Source: Actinomycetota bacterium
GTDB taxonomy: Bacteria; Actinomycetota; Actinomycetes; Actinomycetales; Microbacteriaceae
Direction of reading: 5' to 3'
Length of the DNA: 64,000 bases
NCBI GenBank assembly: GCA_030838475.1
Contig: JAUZFP010000028.1
Coordinates: 1-64,000, forward strand
Below the pieces are notes generated by a model that saw only the letters and a program-made list of their open reading frames with translations, was not told where the DNA came from and did not search any database. Below are positions 31,072-38,076 of the stretch, one piece after another (the stretch's first letter is position 1; each line of letters begins with the position of its first letter). The translations under genes and the position numbers were made by a program.

Positions 31072-32345
31072 TAGTTGGTGCCGCCGAATCCGCCGCGGTT
31101 TCCGGTGCCGCCGCCACCAGCGCCGCCGAATCCGCCGCCGCCGCCACCGAATCCGCCGCCCGCACCGCCCGTGCCGGTCGTGCCGGTAGTTCCCGTGGTG
31201 GTTGCCGTGGATGAGACCGAGCCGATAACGATCGTCTCTCCGGCCGTGAGGCCGGACTTGATCTGTGTTCCGTCATCTCCCACGACTCCGGTCGTGACCG
31301 TGACAGCGGTGGTCTTGCCGTTCTTGATGACCTTGACAGTCGACACCCCGTTGGCTGTCGTAATAGCGGCCGCCGGCACGTAGAGCGCGCTGGCCGCGGT
31401 CGAACTGGTGGTGATCGTGACGTCCGCCGTCTGGCCAATCCGCAGGTTCGCGGGTGGGTCGGTGAGGGTGATCGTGGTTGCGTACGTGACGATCGAGTTG
31501 CTCGTCGTTCCGGTTGGCGCGATCGCCGTGACGGTCGCCTTCGAGGACGCGCCGGTAATGGCGGGGAACGAGATCGTGGCCGCCTGGCCGACCTTGACGT
31601 CCGCGATGTCCGCCTCGGCGATGGCCGCGGTGATCGTGAACTTGGAGACATCCGCGATGGTCATGAAGGCGGTGGAGGAACTCGACGAACTGCTCGAGCT
31701 GTTGGTGCTGCCCGTGTTCGCGCTGCTGTTGTTGCCGCTGTTGCTTGTGCTGCTACTCGATGAGCTGTTCGTTCCTGAAGCGGTTCCGCCGACCTGCCCA
31801 CTGACAGCGACGACGAGGCCCGCGATGGGCGCGGTGAGGGTCGCGTCGGCGAGGTTCTCCTGTGCCGTGGTGAGTGCCGTCTTCGCGTTCGCAACGGTGT
31901 CCTCCTGCGCGTAGTACTGCTGCTGCGCCTGCTGCACGTTCTGTCCACTCGCCTGAGCGTTGACCAGCGCCGTGTGGTCATCGGAGAGGAGCGTGTTGGC
32001 ATGGCTCAGCGAGGTCTTGGCATTCGTCACCGCGGTCGAGAGATCCGCGGTCTGCAGCGTCCCGATCACCTCGCCCTGGGTCACCGTCGCACCGAGAGCC
32101 ACGTTGACCGTCGCAATCGTGCCGGATGCGCCGAACGAGGCGCTAACCTCCTGCAGCGGTGCTATCGACCCCGACGCAGTAATCGTTGTGCTGACCACAC
32201 CCTGCTCGACCGTGCCCGTGAGTTGGGTGGTCGACGATGCCGTCGTCGCGCTAAAGGGATGGAAGATGATGACCGCACTGGCGGCCGCGATGACAATGAC
32301 CGCAATCAGAACGGTGTTGATCACCACAGGTCGGGAGAATTTCAT
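31071..32345 (-). CDS. MacA/HlyD-like membrane fusion protein
   Basis: This 424-residue periplasmic-adaptor-type protein has an N-terminal anchor (INTVLIAVIVIAAASAVIIF). A first half-lipoyl motif (GTIATVNVALGATVTQGEVIGTL) is followed by a helical hairpin, then DATLTAPIAGLVVAVSGQVG. A Ser/Asn/Thr-rich insert of about 45 residues follows, then a beta-barrel part (VKVGQAATISFPAI, LRIGQTADVTI). It ends in a tail of over 30 residues made mainly of Gly. The start at ATG 32345 is fixed by the anchor helix; a frame running to 32831 is antisense to the next gene. It is the first gene of the efflux-like operon. The transported substrate is unknown. Confidence 0.88.
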   Translation of the reverse strand: MKFSRPVVINTVLIAVIVIAAASAVIIFHPFSATTASSTTQLTGTVEQGVVSTTITASGSIAPLQEVSASFGASGTIATVNVALGATVTQGEVIGTLQTADLSTAVTNAKTSLSHANTLLSDDHTALVNAQASGQNVQQAQQQYYAQEDTVANAKTALTTAQENLADATLTAPIAGLVVAVSGQVGGTASGTNSSSSSSTSNSGNNSSANTGSTNSSSSSSSSSTAFMTIADVSKFTITAAIAEADIADVKVGQAATISFPAITGASSKATVTAIAPTGTTSNSIVTYATTITLTDPPANLRIGQTADVTITTSSTAASALYVPAAAITTANGVSTVKVIKNGKTTAVTVTTGVVGDDGTQIKSGLTAGETIVIGSVSSTATTTGTTGTTGTGGAGGGFGGGGGGFGGAGGGGTGNRGGFGGTN

Positions 32346-32451
32346 GAGTGGAATAGTGCACGACATTCCTATGAGCTTCATAAGGAGCGGCTGAAGCTTT
32401 CGCGTTTGTTCTCGTGGCGGGCGGACCTTAGGCTCTGAACAGGAAGCGAGG

Positions 32452-32973
32452 ATGCCCCCGATGAGCGACGACAAGAACGTGGAAGTCGATCCGCGGTTCG
32501 ATCCGGCGTTCCAACGCGGGTTCGACCAGACGATTCCGATTGAGGAATACCTGCCCGATCCGCTTCCGAGGAAAACCGCCGCGGCGCTGGCGTCCGCTCC
32601 CCCTGTCGTTGCGCCTCCGATCCCGCGCTTACCTCCGGCTCCGCCGAAAGACCAGCCCGTACCCAAGACGCCCGAGTACATCGACGTCGAGGTCGATGCG
32701 GCGCCCGCGACGGAGGCAGAGCCGGACTCGAGCCCGTCGCGCAACCCCTTCCTGCTGTTCCTGGGCATCATCTCGATCGCACTCGTCGCGGCCGGGATCT
32801 GGCTATTCGTGCGATCGGGCGATGCGTTCAACAGCAGGGACGTGCGCTCGCAGGGCGACTACATGTCGCTCGACGCGACCATCCACATGGCGCCGTTCAT
32901 CGCGCTGCTCGGCGGCGCAACCGCGATCGGCGTGCTCTTCGTGTTCGCTTCGAAGTGGAAACGACGGGGCTAG
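32452..32973 (+). CDS. membrane protein with Pro-rich cytoplasmic domain
   Basis: The 173 residues begin acidic and Pro-rich (DDKNVEVDPRFDPAFQRGFDQTIP, then repeated PPA/PRLPPAPP stretches). Two transmembrane helices follow at about 99-120 (FLLFLGIISIALVAAGIWLFV) and 145-168 (HMAPFIALLGGATAIGVLFVFASKW), ending in KRRG. No family was recognised; the Pro-rich half may bind a partner in the cytoplasm. AGGAAG precedes the ATG at 32452; the ATG at 32461 is also possible. The stop overlaps the convergent DUF3052 gene in a shared CTAG. Confidence 0.7.
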   Translation: MPPMSDDKNVEVDPRFDPAFQRGFDQTIPIEEYLPDPLPRKTAAALASAPPVVAPPIPRLPPAPPKDQPVPKTPEYIDVEVDAAPATEAEPDSSPSRNPFLLFLGIISIALVAAGIWLFVRSGDAFNSRDVRSQGDYMSLDATIHMAPFIALLGGATAIGVLFVFASKWKRRG

Positions 32974-33368
32974 CTTCGCGCGTTCACCCGCCACACCAGC
33001 TTCAACCCCGACCAGTCGGCATCAATCGCGGCAACCTTCGTATCGACGAGTGAGCGAGCGAGAGCCGCGTCCCTAACGACATTGTCGGTGATATCGCTGA
33101 GGTGGCCCGTGGCTTTGCGGGGCCAGGCAATCCAGAGTGCGCCGGCGGGAAACACCGATCGCTCGAGTCGGGCGAGGGTCGGGCCCAGCTGCACGGCGGA
33201 CGTCACGAAGGCCAGAACGACATCCGCGGGGGCGCCCTCAGCAACCTCGTCGGCGGGATCGGGCGCGGTTTCGAAGGACCAGCTCGCCGCGGCGCCATCG
33301 ACACACCACCGCGCGCCCGGAGTCAGCCCGAGCTTTCGCAGTTGCGGGGTCGCTCGGTCGTCTGCCAC
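32970..33368 (-). CDS. DUF3052 family protein
   Basis: This 132-residue protein matches DUF3052, a small actinobacterial family of unknown role. It shows LRKLGLTPGARWCVDGAAASW and then PADVVLAFVTSAVQLGPTLARLERSVFPAGALWIAWPRKATGHLSDITDNVVRDAALA, ending in the DWSGLKLVWR strand that closes the family. The fold looks like a small alpha-beta sandwich. The GTG start is supported by a -10 box 6 nt upstream. It is divergent from the sigma factor gene over a 57-nt gap. Confidence 0.88.
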   Translation of the reverse strand: MADDRATPQLRKLGLTPGARWCVDGAAASWSFETAPDPADEVAEGAPADVVLAFVTSAVQLGPTLARLERSVFPAGALWIAWPRKATGHLSDITDNVVRDAALARSLVDTKVAAIDADWSGLKLVWRVNARS

Positions 33369-33374
33369 GACAGA

Positions 33375-33380
33375 AATCTA
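33375..33380 (-). promoter_or_regulatory. -10 box of the DUF3052 gene, leaderless
   Basis: TAGATT is followed by 6 nt and then the GTG at 33368. Confidence 0.5.
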
Positions 33381-33392
33381 GTCCCCCCTGTC

Positions 33393-33417
33393 AACCTTCC
33401 CGCATCGCTCGCGCGTC
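33393..33417 (+). promoter_or_regulatory. possible ECF-type autoregulatory promoter
   Basis: AACC (33393-33396) and CGTC (33414-33417) are 17 nt apart, 8 nt before the sigma gene start. The AAC/CGTC pair is common for ECF sigma promoters, so the factor may transcribe itself. Confidence 0.35.
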
Positions 33418-33425
33418 GAAGAGGT

Positions 33426-33935
33426 GTGAGCGCAGCCGTCGGCGAGCGAGTCCAGGTAAATCTGGACGAATTCGTCGCGCACGAATATCCCAAGGTCGTT
33501 GCTGCCGTCGGCCTGATTACGGGAGATCGGCAGGGTGCCGCGGATGTGGTACAGGATGCGCTGGTCGGCTATCTGAGCTCGCCCCCGCGGAACGAGGTGA
33601 CGAACTTGGCCGCATGGATCACGGTCGTGGCCAGCAACCGCTCACGCGACCACAGGCGTCGCAGCGGAGCCGAGCAGCGCGCGTACGGGAAGATCGCACC
33701 ATCGACGGAATCGATCGATGACGAGCTCGGCATGCTGGACGTCGACCTGAGGGCCGCCATCATGTCGCTGCCGGTCGCGCAGCGGCAGGTTTGCGTTCTG
33801 CACTATCTCGTCGACCAGTCGGTCGAGACCATTGCGGAGGGGCTGGGTGTCTCGACGGGCACCGTCAAAACACAGCTGTTCAGGGCGCGAAAGGCGTTGG
33901 CCGCAAAACTCGGAAAGGGGGATGATCGTGGCTGA
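33426..33935 (+). CDS. ECF-type RNA polymerase sigma factor
   Basis: This 169-residue ECF sigma has region 2 as VNLDEFVAHEYPKVVAAVGLITGDRQGAADVVQDALVGYLS with NLAAWITVVASNRSRDHRRR. Region 4 is AIMSLPVAQRQVCVLHYLVDQSVETIAEGLGVSTGTVKTQLFRARKAL. It resembles the short SigE-like actinobacterial group. The GTG at 33426 is used since region 2 begins soon after; the longer frame to 33102 is antisense to DUF3052. Its last bases overlap the membrane protein gene downstream, which is probably its regulator. Confidence 0.9.
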   Translation: MSAAVGERVQVNLDEFVAHEYPKVVAAVGLITGDRQGAADVVQDALVGYLSSPPRNEVTNLAAWITVVASNRSRDHRRRSGAEQRAYGKIAPSTESIDDELGMLDVDLRAAIMSLPVAQRQVCVLHYLVDQSVETIAEGLGVSTGTVKTQLFRARKALAAKLGKGDDRG

Positions 33936-34665
33936 AATCGATGACGTGCTGCGTCAGGCCCTCTCACGAATCGCCATCGACGCGGATACCACCGGTGTTG
34001 CAGACGCGATCCGGGCGCGGGTGGCCGCCGGGGACACCGGCACGCCGGCGTCGTCGAGCGGGTTCCGCGTGAGTTTCCGATCGTGGCTGCCGTTCGTCGG
34101 ACTGCTCCTGATCGTCGCGATCCTCGGCTTCGGGTTGGGGATCACGGGTGTGTTCGGGCATCCGGCTGTCGTGGGTTCGACGGCCGCAAGTACCCACTCG
34201 ATCGCGGGGGGCGCGTCAACCGTCACCGCGCAAGCTACCCCGACACCCACCGTTACGCCGACCGCGGTGACGACGGTTCCGCCGGTTTCCCCACCCGGCC
34301 CTCCTAAGCCAGCTCCCTCTAAACCAAAGGACACCACCGCGCCGGCGCTCACCGTTGGCGCGCCTAGCGCGGACACCATCTGGGGGATCGGTAGCTCCTG
34401 CGTGCCGACCTCGACCACGATCGCCACCACAGCGAGCGATGCCGGCGGAGTGGCCAGCACGTCGGCGGTGTCTTCCTTCGCCGGCAGTGTCATTGCTCCC
34501 TCCGGTCCACCGACGGCACGCGTCTTCACCCTGTCCGTGAACGACCCGGGAACGGCGCCGCCGGTAACGGTGACCATTACCGTCACGGCGACCGATTCGT
34601 CGGGAAACTTCGCCACCCGTGCCGTGAGCTTCGCGCTCTATCCGGCGGGAAACTGCGTCTTCTAG
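33928..34665 (+). CDS. membrane protein, possible anti-sigma factor
   Basis: This 245-residue protein has a cytoplasmic part of about 40 residues (EIDDVLRQALSRIAIDADTTGVADAIRARV), one transmembrane helix at about 52-73, and a Thr/Pro linker. An extracellular domain of about 90 residues with an Ig-like look follows (DTTAPALTVGAP..TTASDAGGVAS..VTVTITVTATDSSGNFATRAVSF) and holds two cysteines. The position after a sigma gene with an 8-nt overlap is that of an anti-sigma factor, but the zinc-binding HxxxCxxC motif is missing and the cytoplasmic part is very short. A GTG start at 33928 fits the AAAGGGGG site; ATG 33922 is an alternative. Confidence 0.75.
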   Translation: MAEIDDVLRQALSRIAIDADTTGVADAIRARVAAGDTGTPASSSGFRVSFRSWLPFVGLLLIVAILGFGLGITGVFGHPAVVGSTAASTHSIAGGASTVTAQATPTPTVTPTAVTTVPPVSPPGPPKPAPSKPKDTTAPALTVGAPSADTIWGIGSSCVPTSTTIATTASDAGGVASTSAVSSFAGSVIAPSGPPTARVFTLSVNDPGTAPPVTVTITVTATDSSGNFATRAVSFALYPAGNCVF

Positions 34666-35198
34666 CGACCGACCCGGTAGCCGAGGAGGAGTGAGCCGGT
34701 CGGGGAGAGCTCGCTTTCGATCGCTTCGAGTCGAATCGGAGGCAGCCCGTCGAGGAGTCGTCGTCCGCCTCCGGCAATCGTCGGCGCGATCACGAGCCTG
34801 AGTTCGTCAACGACGCCGGCGCCCAGTAGCGCGCGTGCCACCGAGATACTCGCGTGGACGCCGATGTCGCCTCCGGTCTGCTGCCTCAGGCCCTGAGCGA
34901 ACTCGACCAGCCCACCATCGATCGTGGTCGCGTTGGTCCAGTCGAGATCGAGGGGCGTAGAGGTGGCGACAAACTTCGTGACCCCGTTGATGAAATCCGC
35001 GAACGGTTGGATGTCGCTTCCGGGCCAGAAGCCCGCCCACTCGGCGTAGCTACGGCGACCAAGGATGACCGTGTCCTGGCTGGCGATCACGGCGGCGAGG
35101 TTGGCATCCATCGTTTCGTCCCAGTCAGCAATGACGCTGTCCGGGTTATCCGCAACACCATCGAGGGAGAGCAGCTCGTATACGACGATCTTTCGCAT
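34662..35198 (-). CDS. dihydrofolate reductase-like (RibD C-terminal family) protein
   Basis: This 178-residue RibD_C fold opens RKIVVYELLSLDGVADNPDSVIADWDETM, with DTVILGRRSYAEWAGFWPGSD and KFVATSTPLDLDWTNATTIDGGL in the middle. The end is GDIGVHASISVARALLGAGVVDELRLVIAPTIAGGGRRLL. It is an NADPH-dependent reductase-like protein of unknown substrate, and a paralogue of the gene at 7242. The ATG is preceded by a leaderless -10 box that lies over the stop of the nei2 gene. Its stop overlaps the convergent membrane protein gene by 4 nt. Confidence 0.9.
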   Translation of the reverse strand: MRKIVVYELLSLDGVADNPDSVIADWDETMDANLAAVIASQDTVILGRRSYAEWAGFWPGSDIQPFADFINGVTKFVATSTPLDLDWTNATTIDGGLVEFAQGLRQQTGGDIGVHASISVARALLGAGVVDELRLVIAPTIAGGGRRLLDGLPPIRLEAIESELSPTGSLLLGYRVGR

Positions 35199-35204
35199 GA
35201 CCGC

Positions 35205-35210
35205 ACCCTA
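35205..35210 (-). promoter_or_regulatory. -10 box of the reductase gene at 34662-35198, leaderless
   Basis: TAGGGT is followed by 6 nt and then the ATG at 35198. It overlaps the end of the upstream nei2-like gene. Confidence 0.45.
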
Positions 35211-35987
35211 CTGCTGGCACACGGGACAGGAGAAGGTCTGGCGCTCGGTGAGTTCGGTGTCGCCGAGGGAGCCCTGGCGAATGGCGGTGCCGCAGCGAAG
35301 GCAGGGCTGGTGTTCCCTGCCGTGAACCCAGGTTCGGCGTCCGCGTCGGGTGTCGCCGGTGGTTACTCGCTCGGCTCGATCGCGGTTGGCAAGAATCAGT
35401 CGGTGTGCGAGATCGACAAGCCCCGGCAGGTCTGGCACTGTGCCGACCGCGCGGGTCGGCAGTAGCCCGCGGAGGAAGCACAGTTCGTTCCGGTAGACGT
35501 TCCCGAGCCCGGCGATCACACGCTGGTCGAGCAGGGCGAGCCCGACCGGCCGATCGGGCTCGGCCGCGAGATTTCGAACGGCACGCATCGCATCCCAATC
35601 GGGACCGAGGATGTCCGGTCCGAGATATCCGACGAGTTCCTGCTCTCGCTCGCGAGGCACGACCTCGAGCTCGCTGAGCAGGAACCCGACCGCCAGCGCG
35701 CCGGGCACCCCGAGGATGGCCCTGGCCTGCCAGGCCGGACTGCGCCAGCGTGCGCCGTTCTGGTAGACGTCCCACGATCCCTCCATCTTGAGGTGGCTGT
35801 GGATCGTGAACTCGCCGATGCGGTGCAGCAGGTGTTTGCCAACGCTCACGACGGCCTCGACGCGCTCGCCCGACAGGTCGACGGTCGCGTAGGCGGGCAC
35901 GCGGATGTCACACCGGTCGAGCACCCGTCCCGCCAGGGCGGTGTTCTGAGCACGCGCCGTGCGGTAGACCGTGTCGCCCTCGGGCAC
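35208..35987 (-). CDS. nei2: endonuclease VIII-like DNA glycosylase (Nei2)
   Basis: This is a 259-residue Fpg/Nei family DNA glycosylase/AP lyase that removes oxidised pyrimidines. The GTG at 35987 gives PEGDTVYRTA right after the initiator, so the catalytic Pro and Glu are in place; the longer frame upstream would bury them. Helix-two-turn-helix is LDQRVIAGLGNVYRNELCFLRGL, and the C-terminal zinc finger is CLRCGTAIRQGSLGDTELTERQTFSCPVCQQ with four cysteines. GKHLLHRI is also typical of Nei. The start shares one base with the stop of the transpeptidase gene, so the two are coupled, an odd pairing. Confidence 0.93.
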   Translation of the reverse strand: MPEGDTVYRTARAQNTALAGRVLDRCDIRVPAYATVDLSGERVEAVVSVGKHLLHRIGEFTIHSHLKMEGSWDVYQNGARWRSPAWQARAILGVPGALAVGFLLSELEVVPREREQELVGYLGPDILGPDWDAMRAVRNLAAEPDRPVGLALLDQRVIAGLGNVYRNELCFLRGLLPTRAVGTVPDLPGLVDLAHRLILANRDRAERVTTGDTRRGRRTWVHGREHQPCLRCGTAIRQGSLGDTELTERQTFSCPVCQQ

Positions 35988-37756
35988 TAACGCCCCACCG
36001 CGTAACCCTGCATTCCGCGCGGGTTTGCCGCGCCACGCAGCCCGTCGGCACCGACGCTCACGGCGGACAACCGTCCGAGGGTCCACGGACCAGACTCGGT
36101 GACGTCGTGTCCACGAGCGCGGAGACCGTCGATCACTTCCGCCCCGACCCGGTCCTCGATGACGGCGCCACCGGGGACGCGATGTCGCGGCCAGAACGAC
36201 TCATTGGCCGACGTGGTGTGAAGATTCGGCGCGTCGATTGCCTGCTGCAGACCGTAACCACCGGCCAGGTGACGGAGAAGGAAGGTCAGTTGCCACTGGT
36301 CCTGTTGGTCTCCACCCGGAGTTCCGAGCGCGAGCGTTGTGCCGTCGGCACCGAGCACGAGGGTCGGGCTGAGGGTCGTGCGGGGGCGTTGCCCCGGCCG
36401 CAGGCTGCTGGGCAATCCGTCTTCGAGCCATGTCATCTGGAGGCGGGAGCCGAGGCAAAATCCGAGCGCGCGAATGTCGGGCGAGGACTGGAGCCATCCA
36501 CCCGACGGCGTGATGGAGAGGATATTCCCAAACCGGTCCGCGATGTCGATGTGGCAGGTGTCGCCGCGCGTGACCCCGTTTCGGGCGACCGTCGGTTCCC
36601 CCGCGCCCGCGAGCCCGTCCCCGGCTGCCGTCGAGACGCCGGTCGCGGGGATGCGCGGGGTCCGACCGACCGGCGACCCCGGCCTCTGCTCCGCCGACGC
36701 GGCATCCGTGATGAGAGCGCGACGCGCGGTCGAATATGCGGGCGACAGGAGAACGTCGAGCGGAGTCGACCCGTCGTCGCCGTACCACGCGTCCCGATCG
36801 GCGAGCGAGAGCTTGAGCACCTCCAGAATGGTGTGGGCGCCCAGCTCGGTGGAGGCGTCGAGCCGCTCGTCATCGAATCCGTCCAGGATGGCGAGCGATT
36901 GCAGCAGACTCGGGCCCTGCGTCCAGGCGCCGGCCTTCAGAACCCGGTTGCCTCGGAAGTCCAGCTCGACCGGAGCCTCCCAGGATGCCGAATAGTCCGC
37001 TACGTCCGCGGCGGTGATTACGCCGGCGTGGTCTGCTCCCGACGAGTCCCACAGAGGCTCGCGCACGAATTCATCGATCGCCGCCGCGACGAAGCCCGTG
37101 CGCCACTCGGTTCGGACCGCGTCGATCCGCTGCACGCGACTGGCGCCGACTCCGCTGGCAATTAGGCGCCGCAAAGTTGCGGCCCACGCGGGACGAGAAT
37201 GGATGCTGTCCGCCTCGATCGACAGCCACGCATCCGCGGAGGTGGACCAGTGCTCGCTGAAGAGCGCCCCGACGGCCGCAATCGTTCGCGTGACCACGGG
37301 CAACACTGGGTAGCCACCCTCCGCATAGTGCAGGGCGAACTCGAGCACGGCGTCGAGCTCCCAGGTACCGAAGTCGCGCAGCAACAGCAGCCAGGCGTCG
37401 AACGCGCCGGGGACGGTCGCCGCCAACAACCCGGCTCCCGGCACGAGGTCGAGACCGAGCGCTCGATAGCTCTCGACGGAGGCGCCTCGAGGTGCAGGCG
37501 CGAGACCCGCGAGGACACGCGGAGTCTCGCCGGCGGGAGCCACGAGGCCGACGAGATCCCCGCCCGGGCCGTTCAGGTGCGGCTCGACGATGTGCAGGAC
37601 GAATCCCGCAGCGACGGCGGCGTCGAAAGCGTTTCCCCCGCGCTCGAGAACGGCCATGGCGGACTGCGAGGCAATCCAGTGCGTTGTCGCCACCATCCCG
37701 AACGTGCCGCGCAGCGTCGGCCGCGTCGTGAAGTCGCTGGGCATGGTGAATGGCAT
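35987..37756 (-). CDS. gamma-glutamyltransferase family protein
   Basis: This 589-residue Ntn-hydrolase of the gamma-glutamyltranspeptidase family normally cleaves or transfers gamma-glutamyl groups after self-processing. It shows MVATTHWIASQSAMAVLERGGNAFDAAVAAGFVLHIVEPHLNGPGGD, then VPGAFDAWLLLLRDFGT. The self-cleavage site is RGDTCHIDIADRFGN, with Thr followed by Cys-His where well-studied enzymes have Thr-Thr-His. Later come SPTLVL and LGTPGGDQQDQWQLTFLLRHL. There is no signal peptide, so it is probably cytoplasmic, unlike classical GGTs. ATG 37756 is used; ATG 37744 is possible. Confidence 0.9.
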   Translation of the reverse strand: MPFTMPSDFTTRPTLRGTFGMVATTHWIASQSAMAVLERGGNAFDAAVAAGFVLHIVEPHLNGPGGDLVGLVAPAGETPRVLAGLAPAPRGASVESYRALGLDLVPGAGLLAATVPGAFDAWLLLLRDFGTWELDAVLEFALHYAEGGYPVLPVVTRTIAAVGALFSEHWSTSADAWLSIEADSIHSRPAWAATLRRLIASGVGASRVQRIDAVRTEWRTGFVAAAIDEFVREPLWDSSGADHAGVITAADVADYSASWEAPVELDFRGNRVLKAGAWTQGPSLLQSLAILDGFDDERLDASTELGAHTILEVLKLSLADRDAWYGDDGSTPLDVLLSPAYSTARRALITDAASAEQRPGSPVGRTPRIPATGVSTAAGDGLAGAGEPTVARNGVTRGDTCHIDIADRFGNILSITPSGGWLQSSPDIRALGFCLGSRLQMTWLEDGLPSSLRPGQRPRTTLSPTLVLGADGTTLALGTPGGDQQDQWQLTFLLRHLAGGYGLQQAIDAPNLHTTSANESFWPRHRVPGGAVIEDRVGAEVIDGLRARGHDVTESGPWTLGRLSAVSVGADGLRGAANPRGMQGYAVGR

Positions 37757-38076
37757 GTCTCTAGCTTCGCAGTAGGTCGCGGCGAGGCCCCGGATGTCCC
37801 TGTAAGAAACCTCCGAATTTCCTCCGAAGGGTGGGAGATTCACGGCGACGGGGTGGACTTCCCGCCCTCGGCTGTGCTTAGCCTGTAAGTGCTAAATCCT
37901 GCTCCGACCATCGTCGCCCGACGGATCCTGTCGCGGGTCGTCGAACGAAATCGAAGCGAATACGGATGATCATCCGATGCCATTGCGTCGGATTTACGCG
38001 TCAACGATGTCGCTGGACATCTCTCGAACCGTGACCGCATTCACTGCGTCCTCGCCAACGAATGGAGATCAGCACG
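37757..38076. other. intergenic region upstream of the polysaccharide operon
   Basis: No gene is seen in 320 nt. It contains a short tandem repeat (CCTCCGAA twice, near 37811-37829), a perfect 14-bp palindrome at 37963-37976, and AT-richer stretches that could be promoters. The length and palindrome suggest regulated expression of the synthase operon. Confidence 0.5.
37963..37976. promoter_or_regulatory. palindrome upstream of the synthase gene
   Basis: CGGATGATCATCCG is a perfect palindrome about 100 nt before the glycosyltransferase start. It could be a regulator site; no regulator gene adjoins it. Confidence 0.35.

Noticed and set aside
28454-32345. Lantibiotic or bacteriocin cluster around the MacAB-like genes
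   Set aside because: No precursor peptide, modification enzyme or immunity gene is present; the Gly-rich segments are tails of larger proteins.
32346-32831. N-terminal extension of the MacA-like gene
   Set aside because: The added part is antisense to a membrane protein gene and Gly/Ser-rich. The anchor helix that should be near the N-terminus begins after ATG 32345.
33102-33425. N-terminal extension of the sigma factor gene
   Set aside because: It is antisense to the DUF3052 gene, and region 2 begins right after GTG 33426.
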